A stretch of DNA of 64,000 bases. It comes from Myxococcales bacterium. GTDB lineage: Bacteria > Myxococcota_A > Bradymonadia > UBA7976 > UBA1532. Position numbers and translations under genes: made by a program. The DNA lies in assembly GCA_020633465.1 (NCBI GenBank), contig JACKDN010000003.1, positions 186,001 through 250,000 on the forward strand. The letters run 5' to 3'. The notes beneath the pieces were generated by a model. That model was not told the origin of the DNA. It worked only from the letters and a program-made list of their open reading frames with translations, and made no database searches. Of this stretch, positions 1-9,957 are shown one piece after another. How positions within the stretch are numbered: the first letter of the stretch is position 1; each line of letters opens with the position of its first letter.

Positions 1-901
1 GAGACCGAGGCGGCCTTCGTGGCCCTGGTGCGCGCGATCGCCGAGGGCGAGGCGGTGCACGTCCTCGCCCGGCCCGAGTGGGCGGACGCGGCGCGCGCGG
101 CGCTGGGCGGCGCGGCGACGGTGCACCCGGCGCGCGTCGGCGACGTGTGGCTGCGCGACACGGCGCCCATCTTCGTCGCCGGCCCCGACGGCCCCGCGGC
201 GGCGACCTTCCGGTTCAACGGCTGGGGCGGCAAGTACCTGTACGCCGGCGACACCGAGGTGGCGGCGCAGGTGGCGGCGCTGAGCGGGCTGCCCGCGGTC
301 GACCACGCCTTCACGCTCGAGGGCGGCGGGGTGGACGTGGACGGCGAGGGCACCGCGATCACCACCCGCGAGTGCCTGATGAACCCCAACCGCGGCGGCG
401 CCGACGAGGCCGTGTGGGCCGACCGCCTGCGCGCGTCGCTGGGCGTCGAGCGGGTGTTGTGGCTGGACGAGGGGCTGGCCTTCGACCACACCGACGGGCA
501 CGTCGACGGCGTCGCCCGCTTCACCGCGCCCGGCGTCGCGGTGCGGGTGGCGTCGAGCGGGCCGGGCGATCCGCACCACGCGCGGCTCGAGGCCATCGAA
601 CGCGCCCTGGCCGGCGCGACCGACGCGCGCGGCCGGGCGATCGAGGTGGTGCCGCTGCCCTCGCCGGGCGCCGTGCGCGCGCCCGACGGCGAGATCATGC
701 CGGCCAGCTACGCCAACTTCTACATCGCCAACCACGCGGTCATCGTGCCCGTCTTCGGGGCGCCGACCGACGACGCGGCCTGCGGCGTGCTGCGCGACCT
801 GTTCCCCGGCCGGCGTGTCGTGCCCTTGGACGCGCGGGCGATCGTCGTCGGCGGCGGCGCCTTCCACTGCACGACGCAGCAGCAGCCGGAGTTCGATGCC
901 G

Positions 902-909
<8 letters not shown>
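1..909 (+). CDS. aguA: Agmatine deiminase, 5' end cut by window
   Basis: Peptidyl-arginine-deiminase/agmatine deiminase family enzyme, expected to convert agmatine to N-carbamoylputrescine and ammonia in the cytosol. The frame is open from base 1, so the true start lies outside the window; about 302 residues are visible against a usual 340-370. Family landmarks are present: the WLRDTAP segment (substrate-binding Asp), FDHTDGHVDG with the catalytic His, and near the C-terminus GGGAFHCTT holding the nucleophilic Cys. The stop overlaps the start of the N-carbamoylputrescine amidase gene by 8 bp, so the two consecutive steps of putrescine synthesis are translationally coupled. The assignment over arginine deiminase rests on the motifs and the partner gene. 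Confidence 0.9.
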
Positions 910-1792
<883 letters not shown>

Positions 1793-2360
1793 CGGCGCAC
1801 GAGGGCGCGCGCGGTGTTCATGACGTGCATGCGCAGCGTGTCGGGATCCGCCTCGTCGTGCGCCGACGCGTAGAGCGTGGCGAGGGCCCCGAGGGCCTCG
1901 CCGAGCGCGGCGCGCTGGGCGGCCAGCTGCTCGTTCAGATCGACCAGGCGTTGGTTCGCGCCGCCCAGCCGGCTGGCCAGGGCGCGCAGGGCCTTGGCTT
2001 CGGCCTCCGGCGCGGCCAGGACGCGGCGCGCCCGATCCGCCGGCACGCGCACGACCGCCGACGTCGCCTCGGCCTCGACCGACGCCGTGAAGGCGCGGTC
2101 GTCGAGGATGGCCGACTCGCCGATGTAGGCCCCGGGCTCGGCGATCTCGCCCACCCGGTGCCCGTCGCGGTAGACGCCGAGGCGTCCCCAAAGCAGGATG
2201 GCCAGGTGGGTGGGCTTCTCGCCCTGCTGGCAGACCACCTCGCCGGCCTCGAGCGGGCAGGTGAGAGCGTCGAGCTCGTCGAGACCGTGCGGCATGGCAG
2301 AAGCCTAGCCAAGGCCCCGAGAGACGTACATTTTCTCGATACCGAACCCAGGAGGTGAAG

Positions 2361-4160
2361 GTGAGCCGGGACACCATCCCCGACCGCATCCGCAGGAACG
2401 GCCGCAGCCGGGGTGACCGGCCGGCCTTCTACTTCGACGGCGGCCAGGGCTGGAAGCCGACGACGTGGGCCGAGTACGCCGAGCAGGCGATGGCGTTCGC
2501 CGGGGCGCTCGTGGCGCTCGGCTGTCGGCCGGGGCAGGGCGTGGCGATCGTCAGCAACAACCGGCCGGAGTGGATCATCGCGGCCTCGGGCGCCATGTGC
2601 GCGCGGGCGGTCCCGGCGGGCATCTACCAGACGCTGACCGCCGAGCAGGTGGCCTACGTGGCCGACCACTGCGAGGCCAAGGTGGTGGTGGTCGAGGATC
2701 GCGAACAGTGGGCGAAGATCGACGCCGAGCGGGCCAACCTGCCGCACCTCGAGCGGATCGTCATGCTGAAGGAGGCCGACACGGTCGAGGATGCCACGGC
2801 GCAGAGCTTCGCGGCCTTCCTCGACGAGGGCCGGCGGCGCCAGGACGCCGCCGAGGCCCGGTTCGCCGAGCTGCAGGACGACGATCTGGCGACGCTGATC
2901 TACACGAGCGGCACGACCGGGCCCCCCAAGGGCGTGATGCTGACCCACCACGCCGTGGCCTGGACCGCGCAGACGGCGGCCAAGGTGGTGGTGGGCGATC
3001 CCGACCGCGACTGCATGGTGTCGTACCTGCCGCTGTCGCACATCGCCGAGCAGATGTTCTCGGTGCACCTGCCGGCGACGGTGGGCTACCCCATCTGGAT
3101 CACCGACGCCTTCGACAAGCTGAAGGACACCCTGGTGGCCGCGCGCCCGACGCTGTTCATGGGGGTGCCGCGCGTCTGGGAGAAGTTCAAGGGCGCGCTC
3201 GAGAAGAAGCTGGCCGAGGCGACCGGGCTGAAGGCGGGCATCATCGGCTGGGCCCGCGGCGTGGGCGCCAAGGCGGCTGACGACGTCGTGCGGCACGGCG
3301 CGCCGAGCGGCCTGCTCGGGCTGCAGTACGGGCTGGCCGACACCCTGTTCTATTCGAAGCTGAAGCAGCAGCTCGGGCTCGACCGCCTGCGCGTGGCGGT
3401 GACGGGCGCAGCGCCGATCGGCAAGGACGTGCTGGCCTTCTTCCAGTCGCTGGGCATCCTGATCCACGAGGTGTACGGGCAGTCCGAGGACTGCGGGCCG
3501 ACCACCTTCAACCAGCCGCACCCCGGCAAGCGCCGCCCGGGCACCGTGGGGCTGCCCTTCCCCGGGGTGGACGTGAAGATCGCCGACGACGGCGAGATCC
3601 TGGTGCGGGGCCCCAACGTCTTCGCCGGCTACTACAAGAACCCCGAGGCCACCGCCGAGACGCTGTCGCCCGACGGCTGGCTGCACTCGGGCGACATCGG
3701 CGCCTTCGACGACGACGGCTTCCTGCGCATCACCGACCGCAAGAAGGACCTCATCATCACCGCGGGCGGCAAGAACGTGGCGCCGCAGAACATCGAGAAG
3801 CTGCTGAAGGCCATCCCCGGCGTGGGGCAGGCGGTGGTCATCGGCGATCAGCGCAAGTTCCTGTCGGCGCTCTTGACGGTGGACGCCGAGGCGGGGCCGG
3901 CGGTGGCGGCCGAGCGGGGGTGGCCGACCGATCCGGCGGCGCTCGTCGAGCACCCGGCCTTCCGCGCGCACGTGCAGCAGGGCGTCGATCAGGCCAACGC
4001 GGCGCTCGCGCGCTACGAGCAGATCAAGCGCTGGCGCCTGCTGCCCGAGGACTTCTCGGTCGAGGGGGGCGAGCTGACGCCGACCCAGAAGGTGAAGCGC
4101 CGCGTGGTGAACGACAAGCACGCGGACGCCATCGCCGATCTCTACGCGGGCGTGTCCTGA
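2361..4160 (+). CDS. Long-chain acyl-CoA synthetase (FadD/FAA1-like)
   Basis: AMP-forming adenylate enzyme (ANL superfamily) of about 599 residues, resembling long-chain fatty acid-CoA ligases (FadD15/FAA1 type). The P-loop-like TLIYTSGTTGPPKGVMLTH, the GQSE segment, GWLHSGDIG and the hinge and C-terminal DRKKDLIITAGGKN are all visible. It would activate fatty acids to acyl-AMP and then acyl-CoA. The GTG at 2361 is preferred over the GTG at 2355 because GGAGG at 2351-2355 then sits 5 nt upstream. The stop codon abuts the stop of the convergent acyl-CoA dehydrogenase with no intervening base, which fits a shared fatty-acid-catabolism role, though convergent genes are not co-transcribed. Confidence 0.9.
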   Translation: MSRDTIPDRIRRNGRSRGDRPAFYFDGGQGWKPTTWAEYAEQAMAFAGALVALGCRPGQGVAIVSNNRPEWIIAASGAMCARAVPAGIYQTLTAEQVAYVADHCEAKVVVVEDREQWAKIDAERANLPHLERIVMLKEADTVEDATAQSFAAFLDEGRRRQDAAEARFAELQDDDLATLIYTSGTTGPPKGVMLTHHAVAWTAQTAAKVVVGDPDRDCMVSYLPLSHIAEQMFSVHLPATVGYPIWITDAFDKLKDTLVAARPTLFMGVPRVWEKFKGALEKKLAEATGLKAGIIGWARGVGAKAADDVVRHGAPSGLLGLQYGLADTLFYSKLKQQLGLDRLRVAVTGAAPIGKDVLAFFQSLGILIHEVYGQSEDCGPTTFNQPHPGKRRPGTVGLPFPGVDVKIADDGEILVRGPNVFAGYYKNPEATAETLSPDGWLHSGDIGAFDDDGFLRITDRKKDLIITAGGKNVAPQNIEKLLKAIPGVGQAVVIGDQRKFLSALLTVDAEAGPAVAAERGWPTDPAALVEHPAFRAHVQQGVDQANAALARYEQIKRWRLLPEDFSVEGGELTPTQKVKRRVVNDKHADAIADLYAGVS

Positions 4161-5303
4161 CTACAGCCCCAGCCCGTAGCGCGCGATCAGCTCGTTCATC
4201 ACCTCGGTGGTGCCCCCGCCGATCGGCAGCAGGCGGGCGTCGCGGCTGAGGCGCTCCACCCGCGTCTCGCGCATGTAGCCCATGCCGCCGAACAGCTGCA
4301 CGGCGTCGTGGGTGACCTCGCAGGCCACCTCGGCGGCGAAGTTCTTCGCCATGCTCACCTCGGCCACGTCCACCCGGCCGGCGGCGGCGGCGCGCGCCAC
4401 GCGGTAGTTCAGCGCGCGCGCCGCCAGCGTGCGCGTCGCCATGCGAGCCAGCTTGTGCCGGGTGACCTGGAACCGGGAAACCGGCCGCCCGAAGGCCTCG
4501 CGCTGCTGCGTGTAGGCCACGGCGTCCTCGATCGCGATCTCGGCGGTGGCGTGCCCGAAGAAGGCCAGCGCCAGGCGCTCGCCCTGGAACTGCTGCATCA
4601 GCGCGACGAAGCCCGAGCCCTCCGGCCCGATGCGCTGGTCGGCGGGCACGCGCACCCCGTCGAAGGCCAGCTCGGCCGTGTCACTGGCGCGCCAGCCCGT
4701 CTTCTTGAGCGACCGGGACGCCGTGAAGCCCTTCGCCCCGCGCTCGACGACGAAGAAGGTGAGGCCGCCGTGGGCGTCCTCGCCGGTGCGCGCCAGCACC
4801 GTCACGAAGTCGGCGCGCACGCCGCTGGTGATGAACAGCTTGGCCCCGTCGATGACGTAGTCGTCGCCGTCGCGGCGCGCGCGGGTGCGCAGGCCGGCGA
4901 CGTCGCTGCCGGTGCCCGGCTCGGTGATGGCCAGCGCGGCGATGGCGGTCCCCGCGATGGCCGGCGTCACCCAGCGCTGCTTCTGGGCGTCGGTGCCCAG
5001 GTTCAGGATCGGGGGCAGCGCGATGCCCAGGGATTGCAGCCCGGCGACCACGCCGCTGCTGCCGCCGCGCATGAGCCCCTCGACGGCCATCAACGGCAGC
5101 AGCGGATCGGGGCCCGAGCCGCCGTAGGCCTCGGGCAGGCCGGCGCCCAGGATGCCGTGGCGCGCGGCCTCGCGGTACAGGTCGCGGGGGAACTGCTCCG
5201 CCTCCTCCCAGGCCTCGGCGTGGGGGGCGATGTGCTCGCGCGCGAAGCGCAGGCAGGTGTCGCGGAACAGCTGCTGGTGGTCTTCGACGGGCTCGGGCTT
5301 CAT
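4161..5303 (-). CDS. Acyl-CoA dehydrogenase, IVD/LCAD type
   Basis: Flavin-dependent acyl-CoA dehydrogenase of 380 residues, with the three domains of the family: N-terminal helices, the central beta-domain with ITEPGTGSDVAG and GAKLFITSG, and a C-terminal helical domain with REAFGRP and FGGMGYMRE. The position of the MCAD catalytic Glu near the C-terminus is Gly here (IGGGTTEVM), but a Glu at about 242 in QGERLA aligns with the catalytic Glu of isovaleryl-CoA and long-chain dehydrogenases. The substrate is therefore probably branched or long-chain acyl-CoA, which is an inference. It converges on the acyl-CoA synthetase with adjoining stop codons. Confidence 0.92.
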   Translation of the reverse strand: MKPEPVEDHQQLFRDTCLRFAREHIAPHAEAWEEAEQFPRDLYREAARHGILGAGLPEAYGGSGPDPLLPLMAVEGLMRGGSSGVVAGLQSLGIALPPILNLGTDAQKQRWVTPAIAGTAIAALAITEPGTGSDVAGLRTRARRDGDDYVIDGAKLFITSGVRADFVTVLARTGEDAHGGLTFFVVERGAKGFTASRSLKKTGWRASDTAELAFDGVRVPADQRIGPEGSGFVALMQQFQGERLALAFFGHATAEIAIEDAVAYTQQREAFGRPVSRFQVTRHKLARMATRTLAARALNYRVARAAAAGRVDVAEVSMAKNFAAEVACEVTHDAVQLFGGMGYMRETRVERLSRDARLLPIGGGTTEVMNELIARYGLGL

Positions 5304-5326
5304 GCGCCCAGCCTACGCCGCGCACC

Positions 5327-5584
5327 CTACTGGTAGTAGGGGTTCTCGCCGGCCTCGTGGTCGGTGACGTCGACCACCCGCTTCACGCGGGGGAAGGCCT
5401 TGAAGATGGCGGCCTCGACCCCGTTGACCAGCGTGGCCTTCGACGAGGCGCAGCCCTGACAGCCGCCGCTCATCTTGATGAAGGCCGTGCGGTTGGCGTA
5501 GTCGACCAGCTCGATGTGGCCCCCGTGGCTGGACACCATGGGGTTGACCTCGTCGTCGAGCAGCTTCTGGATTCTCTGGCGCAT
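5327..5584 (-). CDS. NifU C-terminal-domain (Nfu) Fe-S scaffold protein
   Basis: Small protein of 85 residues made only of the NifU C-terminal domain, which binds a labile 4Fe-4S cluster and delivers it to target proteins. The cluster-binding CxxC is in SGGCQGCASS and the preceding VNPMVSSHGGHIEL segment is characteristic of the family. Length equals the stand-alone Nfu domain; the A-type domain of NfuA is absent. It lies just upstream of the acyl-CoA dehydrogenase on the same strand with a 23 bp gap, so the two may be co-transcribed. Confidence 0.88.
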   Translation of the reverse strand: MRQRIQKLLDDEVNPMVSSHGGHIELVDYANRTAFIKMSGGCQGCASSKATLVNGVEAAIFKAFPRVKRVVDVTDHEAGENPYYQ

Positions 5585-5683
5585 GATCCTCGAGTCGGGC
5601 CGGTGTGGCCCCTCCAGACGAGAGAAGCCCCAGAGGGAATGGAGGTTGCACCGGAGAAAGTCAAGCGGCGGGGACGGGCGCGG

Positions 5684-6550
5684 TCAGCCGGCCCGGGTGA
5701 GCGCGGCGATCGCCCGGGCGAGGCGTTCGCCCCGGTCCACGGCCTCGCTGGCGCCGGCGACGCCTTCGCCGGGCACCGAGGGGACGGACCGCTGGGGCCC
5801 GTCGGCGGGGAAGCCGGCCAGGTGCGCGGCGCGGCGCGCCTGCCCCAAGCGGAGGGCCTCGACGCAGCGTCGTGGCTCGCCCTGCCACGCCACTGCCGTC
5901 GAGACCCTCCGCGGTAGCCCGGCCCCCAAGAGGACTCGCGCCGCCAGGCGGTGGACGCAGACGCCCTGCCGCTCGGCCTTGACCTCGAGATCGAGATCGT
6001 CGCGCGTCAATCGATGGGTCAACGTCGGACCGAAGAGGCGCACGTGGGCCTCGAAGGTCTCGATGCCGACCCGGTGCAGCGCCGCCGCCACCTGCGCCTC
6101 GCGGACGGCGGCCGGTGGCAGCCCCTCGGCCCGCGCCAGCGCCCGCGCGGCGCCCGCGCAGCCCCACAGGTGGCGGCGCAGCATCGGCCCGGTGCCCGCC
6201 GGGCGGCCGCCCCCCCGCTGCAGCGTGCGCCGCACCAGGGCCGCCTCCAGCATGCGGTCCGTCACGTGCTCGACGCCCCAGCGGGCGAGCCCCCGGGCCA
6301 CCGACGACGTCCGCGGATCGTCCAGGCCAAGGGCGATGCAGGTCGCCTCGCGCAGGGCCGGATCGGACTCCAGCGCGGCCTGCAGGCCCTCCGCGCCGGC
6401 CGCGATGCGGCCGCGCAGGAGATCGATGACGACGTCGGGCAGCAAGGGCGACGGCGCCGCGGGCAGCAGCGCGTCGAGCGGATCGTCGCGCTCCCCCAGC
6501 GCGTACATCCCGTGGGGCGGGGTCAGGGAGGAGCGGACGAAGGGGGTCAT
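5684..6550 (-). CDS. HDOD-like protein with degenerate HD residues
   Basis: Protein of 288 residues. The middle (about residues 120-205) resembles an HDOD domain: MLRRHLWGCAGAARALA corresponds to the usual W.HS..A..A..LA helix, and AAALHRVGIETF to the GLLHDIG helix, but the second HD residue is Arg, so metal-dependent catalysis is unlikely, as in most HDOD proteins. HDOD proteins act as signalling scaffolds, but the function here is unknown. The last 60 residues are Pro/Gly-rich and low complexity. It is divergent from the SIR2-like gene across a 120 bp spacer. Confidence 0.6.
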   Translation of the reverse strand: MTPFVRSSLTPPHGMYALGERDDPLDALLPAAPSPLLPDVVIDLLRGRIAAGAEGLQAALESDPALREATCIALGLDDPRTSSVARGLARWGVEHVTDRMLEAALVRRTLQRGGGRPAGTGPMLRRHLWGCAGAARALARAEGLPPAAVREAQVAAALHRVGIETFEAHVRLFGPTLTHRLTRDDLDLEVKAERQGVCVHRLAARVLLGAGLPRRVSTAVAWQGEPRRCVEALRLGQARRAAHLAGFPADGPQRSVPSVPGEGVAGASEAVDRGERLARAIAALTRAG

Positions 6551-6670
6551 CAGGGGGACTCCGGGCGCGGCACCTCAGAGGAGACGCAGCGGCCGACGGG
6601 CCTTTGCGGAAGAAATCGATCACCGCCGTGTTTTTTCGGATCGCGGCCGCCTCTCCTATCATCCGGGGCG

Positions 6671-8329
6671 ATGTCCGCCGCCTCCCACGAAGGCCTCCTG
6701 ACTGCGCTCGTCGCGTCCCGCGGCGTCTTGGTGCTGGGCCCCGCCTTCGCGCACGGCGTGGCGGCGATCGAGCCCAACGCGCTGCTCGAGCAGCTGCGGG
6801 CAGGGCTGCCCGAGGGGGCCGAGTGGGAGGGCCTGCGGCCGGCCGATCGCATGGAGCTGCTGGTCGAGGCGCGCGGGGCCGAGGGCGTGGCCCGCGCGCT
6901 GGCCGAGGCCCTGCCCACCGCCGAGGCCCTGCGGGTGTCGGTGGGCGACTTCCAGCGACGGCTCTTGTCGCTGCCCTTCCCGGTGATCGTCAGCGTCGGC
7001 CTCGACGACCTGGCGGCGGCGACGCTGGCCGAGCTGGGGGCGCCGCATCGCGTCGTCACCGGGGACGCCGATCTCGAGATCCCGGCGCTGCCCGGCGAGC
7101 GCCTCCTGGTGAAGCTGCGCGACGACACCTGGCTGGGCGCGCCGCGCCTGACCCGATCCACTCAACGCGGGCTGGCGCGGGCGCACCCGCGGCTGGTCGC
7201 GCGCCTGCGGGACGAGGTGCGCGCCGGGGCCGCGCTGCTCTACGGCTTCGGACCCCGCAGCGAGGCGCTGCGCTGGGTGTTCGAGGACGTGCTCGGCGCG
7301 CCGAGCGCCGGCTGCCATCTGGCGCTGCGCAGCGGCAGCGCGCTGTGGGCGGGGCGCTTCGAGCACCAGGGCCTCGAGGTGACCGCCTCGGCCACCGTCG
7401 CCGATCTCGAGGCGGCGATGACCCGCCTCGCCGATCGCCTGGTGCAGGTGCGGCCGCGGCTGACCCCCGAGAGCGCGGCCGCGCTGGTGACGCTGGACGC
7501 CGAGGTGGGCGGGGCGGTGCGGCGGCGCCTGGCGGGGCTGCCCTGCTTCGCTTGGGCCGAGGGCGCGCGCGGCGAGCTGGACGCCCTGGGGGCCGACGCC
7601 CTGCCGACCGTGCTCGACGGGCTGGGGCTGCTCGAGGCGGTGGCCGATCGGGGGCTGCGCCCGCCGGGGCTGCCGGCGGCGCGCGCGGCCGAGGTGCTGG
7701 CGCGCCTGGGGCGCACCGACGACGCCTGGCGGGCGCTGCGCCTGGCGGTGCCCACCGTCGATCTGCGGGACGCCGCGGCGCTGGGCAGCGTGGGCCGCGC
7801 GCTCAGCCGCCTGGGCGAGGAGGCGCGCGCGCGCCCCTACCTCGAGGGGGCGCTGGCGGTGGGTGACGCCGACGATCCCTGGGCGCGGGTGAGCGATCTC
7901 GCCTGGCTGGCCAAGAGCGTCCTGCACCGCATCGACGCCCTGCGCGCCGCGCACCGCAAGCGCGCGGTCACCGAGGTCATCGCCCGCTTCCTCAGCGCGC
8001 AGGCGCCGCGGCTGCGCCTGGCGGCGCTGGAGCCGGGCGAGGACGCCGATCGCACCTGGTCGGTCTACTACGTGAACCTGCGCCTGGGCCGGGTGATGCT
8101 GCTGGCCAGCGAGATGGCGCAGGCCAGCGGGCGCGTGTACGCCGAGCAGGCCGTCGATCTGCTGACGCGGGCCATCGAGCTCGCGCCCCACAAGCCGGAT
8201 CCGTACAAGGCCGTGCGGCCCCTCTTGACCGACCGGCGCTGGGGCGTGGCCGACGCGCGCCGCTGGATGGCGCTGGTGGCGGCGGCGCCCGCCGAGGTGC
8301 AGAAGCGCCTGACCCAGCCGAAGGCGTGA
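6671..8329 (+). CDS. SIR2-like domain plus TPR-like C-terminus
   Basis: Protein of 552 residues. The N-terminal 230 or so follow the SIR2_2-like layout: a Gly-containing first strand (RGVLVLGPAFAHG), then PFPVIVSVGLDDLAAATLAE in the place of the usual TTNyD segment, a GERLLVKLRDD strand, and GAALLYGFGPRSEAL in the place of the late GySl.D segment. The strict NAD-binding Asn-Asp and catalytic His of active sirtuins are not evident, so NADase activity is doubtful. The C-terminal half is alpha-helical, with TPR-like units. SIR2-like domains occur in anti-phage effectors, but no defence partner is adjacent. ATG 6671 was chosen as the first plausible start; TATCAT ends 8 nt upstream. Confidence 0.6.
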   Translation: MSAASHEGLLTALVASRGVLVLGPAFAHGVAAIEPNALLEQLRAGLPEGAEWEGLRPADRMELLVEARGAEGVARALAEALPTAEALRVSVGDFQRRLLSLPFPVIVSVGLDDLAAATLAELGAPHRVVTGDADLEIPALPGERLLVKLRDDTWLGAPRLTRSTQRGLARAHPRLVARLRDEVRAGAALLYGFGPRSEALRWVFEDVLGAPSAGCHLALRSGSALWAGRFEHQGLEVTASATVADLEAAMTRLADRLVQVRPRLTPESAAALVTLDAEVGGAVRRRLAGLPCFAWAEGARGELDALGADALPTVLDGLGLLEAVADRGLRPPGLPAARAAEVLARLGRTDDAWRALRLAVPTVDLRDAAALGSVGRALSRLGEEARARPYLEGALAVGDADDPWARVSDLAWLAKSVLHRIDALRAAHRKRAVTEVIARFLSAQAPRLRLAALEPGEDADRTWSVYYVNLRLGRVMLLASEMAQASGRVYAEQAVDLLTRAIELAPHKPDPYKAVRPLLTDRRWGVADARRWMALVAAAPAEVQKRLTQPKA

Positions 8330-9895
8330 TCACTCCCAGTAGGCGTCGACGAGGCCGAAGAGGCTGGCGTCGGGCAGCAGGCGATAGCCCTTCAGGCCGG
8401 CGCGGCGCACCACCAACACGTTCTCGTGCCACAGGCTGAGGTAGGGCAGGTCGCGGGCGACGATCCGCTGCAGCTCGGCGTAGATGCGGCGTCGCTCGGC
8501 GGGATCGGTGGCGACGCGGCCGGCGTCGATCAGCGCGTCGACGCGCGGCTCGACGTAGGCGCCGCGGTTGCCCCCCCGGTTGGGCTCGCTGGGCGTCGGG
8601 ATGCGGTCGCCGTGGAAGATCCAGTTGTAGAAGTGCGGCTCGCTGGGATCGCCCCACTGCAGGATGTAGGTCTCGAAGTTGCCCGACTTCACGTCGGCCA
8701 AGAGCGTGCCGACCTCGAGCGACTGGACCTCGACCCGCACGCCCACCGCCTCGAGATCGGCGGCCACCAGCGTGGCCAGGTTGCGGCGGAACTTGTCCGG
8801 GCTGCTCTTGAGCGTGACGGTGAAGCGCGGGGCGTCGCCGGGCGGATCGGGCAGGCCGGCGTCGTCCAGCAGGGCGCGGGCCCGCGCCGGATCATACGGG
8901 TAGTGGGGCACGTCGGCGGTGTAGGCCCAGTGCCCCTCGGGCAGCATGCCGGTGGCGGGGCGGGCGACGCCGCGGAACTTGTGCTCGATGAGGCGCTCGC
9001 GGTTCACCGCGTGGGCGAAGGCCTGGCGTACCCGGCGGTCGCCCAGCGGGGGCGCGCGCAGGTTGAACGCGAGGTAGCTGTACGCCACGCCGGGCGCGGT
9101 GTCGACGGCCAGACCGCGGCGGCCGCGCATCGCGTCGGCCATGCGCGGGCTGACCGCGTTCTGCACCAGATCGCCCGCGCCGCCGAGCAGGGCCAACAGG
9201 CGCGTGTTCTGATCGGCCACCGTGCGCACGACGACGTAGCGGGTGCGGGCGGGGCCTCGCCACCACCCGTCGAAGCGCTCGAGCACCACCTCGCGGCTGC
9301 CCGTGCGGTCGAGCAGGCGGTAGGGGCCGGCGCCGGGCAGGGGGCCCTTCGCGTGGCCCCCGGGGCCGAGGGCCGCCGCCGGGACGACGCCGATGGACAG
9401 ATCGCTCAGGAAGGGCGCGTGGGGGGCGTCGAGCGTGATGCGCAGGTGGTGCGGGCCGCGCACCTCCATCGAGGCGATGCGATCGAACTGACCGCGGAAG
9501 GGGCTCTGCAGCGCGGGATCGCGGATGCTGGCGTAGGTGGCGCGCACGTCCTCGGCGGTGACCGGCGTGCCGTCGTGGAAGCGGGCCTCGGGGCGCAGGT
9601 GGACGTCGTACACCGTCGGTGAGGGCTGATCGATGCGGGCGGCCAGCGCCGGCTCGGGCGTCTGGGTGTCGTTGTGCACGCTGGTGACGCCCTCGTAGAC
9701 GAGGTGGATCACCTTGCCCGGCCAGGCGCGCGTGTTCAGGCGCGGATCCAGATCGCCGCGGATGACCTCGGGCACGAGCACCACGATGCGCTGGTCGGCC
9801 GGCAGGCGGTCGCCGAGCGTGGCGGTGTCGCGGCAGGCCGGCGCGCCGAGCAGCGCGGCGAGCAGGCAGCAGACGAGCGGGGTGGGGCGGCGCAC
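8330..9895 (-). CDS. Peptide ABC transporter substrate-binding lipoprotein
   Basis: Solute-binding protein family 5 (DppA/OppA type), 521 residues. A signal peptide with a lipobox-like GAPAC around residue 21 precedes a mature chain with family landmarks: VYDVHLRPEARFHDGTPVTAEDV near residue 90 and AFAHAVNRERLI near 290, with WTLP-type strands replaced by family variants. It would capture oligopeptides or another ligand outside the inner membrane for an ABC importer. The OppD and OppF ATPases lie about 4 kb away on the same strand; no permease gene is in the window. GTG start, with promoter-like TTGACC-N16-CAGACT ending 6 nt upstream. Stop codons of this gene and the SIR2-like gene abut. Confidence 0.88.
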   Translation of the reverse strand: MRRPTPLVCCLLAALLGAPACRDTATLGDRLPADQRIVVLVPEVIRGDLDPRLNTRAWPGKVIHLVYEGVTSVHNDTQTPEPALAARIDQPSPTVYDVHLRPEARFHDGTPVTAEDVRATYASIRDPALQSPFRGQFDRIASMEVRGPHHLRITLDAPHAPFLSDLSIGVVPAAALGPGGHAKGPLPGAGPYRLLDRTGSREVVLERFDGWWRGPARTRYVVVRTVADQNTRLLALLGGAGDLVQNAVSPRMADAMRGRRGLAVDTAPGVAYSYLAFNLRAPPLGDRRVRQAFAHAVNRERLIEHKFRGVARPATGMLPEGHWAYTADVPHYPYDPARARALLDDAGLPDPPGDAPRFTVTLKSSPDKFRRNLATLVAADLEAVGVRVEVQSLEVGTLLADVKSGNFETYILQWGDPSEPHFYNWIFHGDRIPTPSEPNRGGNRGAYVEPRVDALIDAGRVATDPAERRRIYAELQRIVARDLPYLSLWHENVLVVRRAGLKGYRLLPDASLFGLVDAYWE

Positions 9896-9901
9896 CGCCC
9901 C

Positions 9902-9951
9902 AGTCTGCGCACATCCGGCCCCTGGTCAACCGCCGCGCGCCGTGCGATACC
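9902..9951. promoter_or_regulatory. Divergent promoter pair with overlapping -35 elements
   Basis: Between the binding-protein gene and dacB. Minus strand: TTGACC (9924-9929), 16 nt, CAGACT (9902-9907), then 6 nt to the GTG start. Plus strand: TGGTCA (9923-9928), 17 nt, GATACC (9946-9951), then 6 nt to the ATG. The two -35 hexamers occupy the same bases, so the promoters would compete for polymerase. Both start codons fall where transcription should begin, implying leaderless messages. Based on hexamer match and spacing only. Confidence 0.45.
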
Positions 9952-9957
9952 GCCCCC

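Noticed and set aside
4161..5303. Inactive acyl-CoA dehydrogenase because the usual C-terminal Glu is Gly
   Set aside because: A Glu in QGERLA aligns with the alternative catalytic position used by isovaleryl-CoA and long-chain enzymes, so activity is expected.
6671..8329. Anti-phage defence island around the SIR2-like gene
   Set aside because: Neighbours are a transporter lipoprotein and an HDOD-like protein; no second defence gene, integrase or tRNA boundary.
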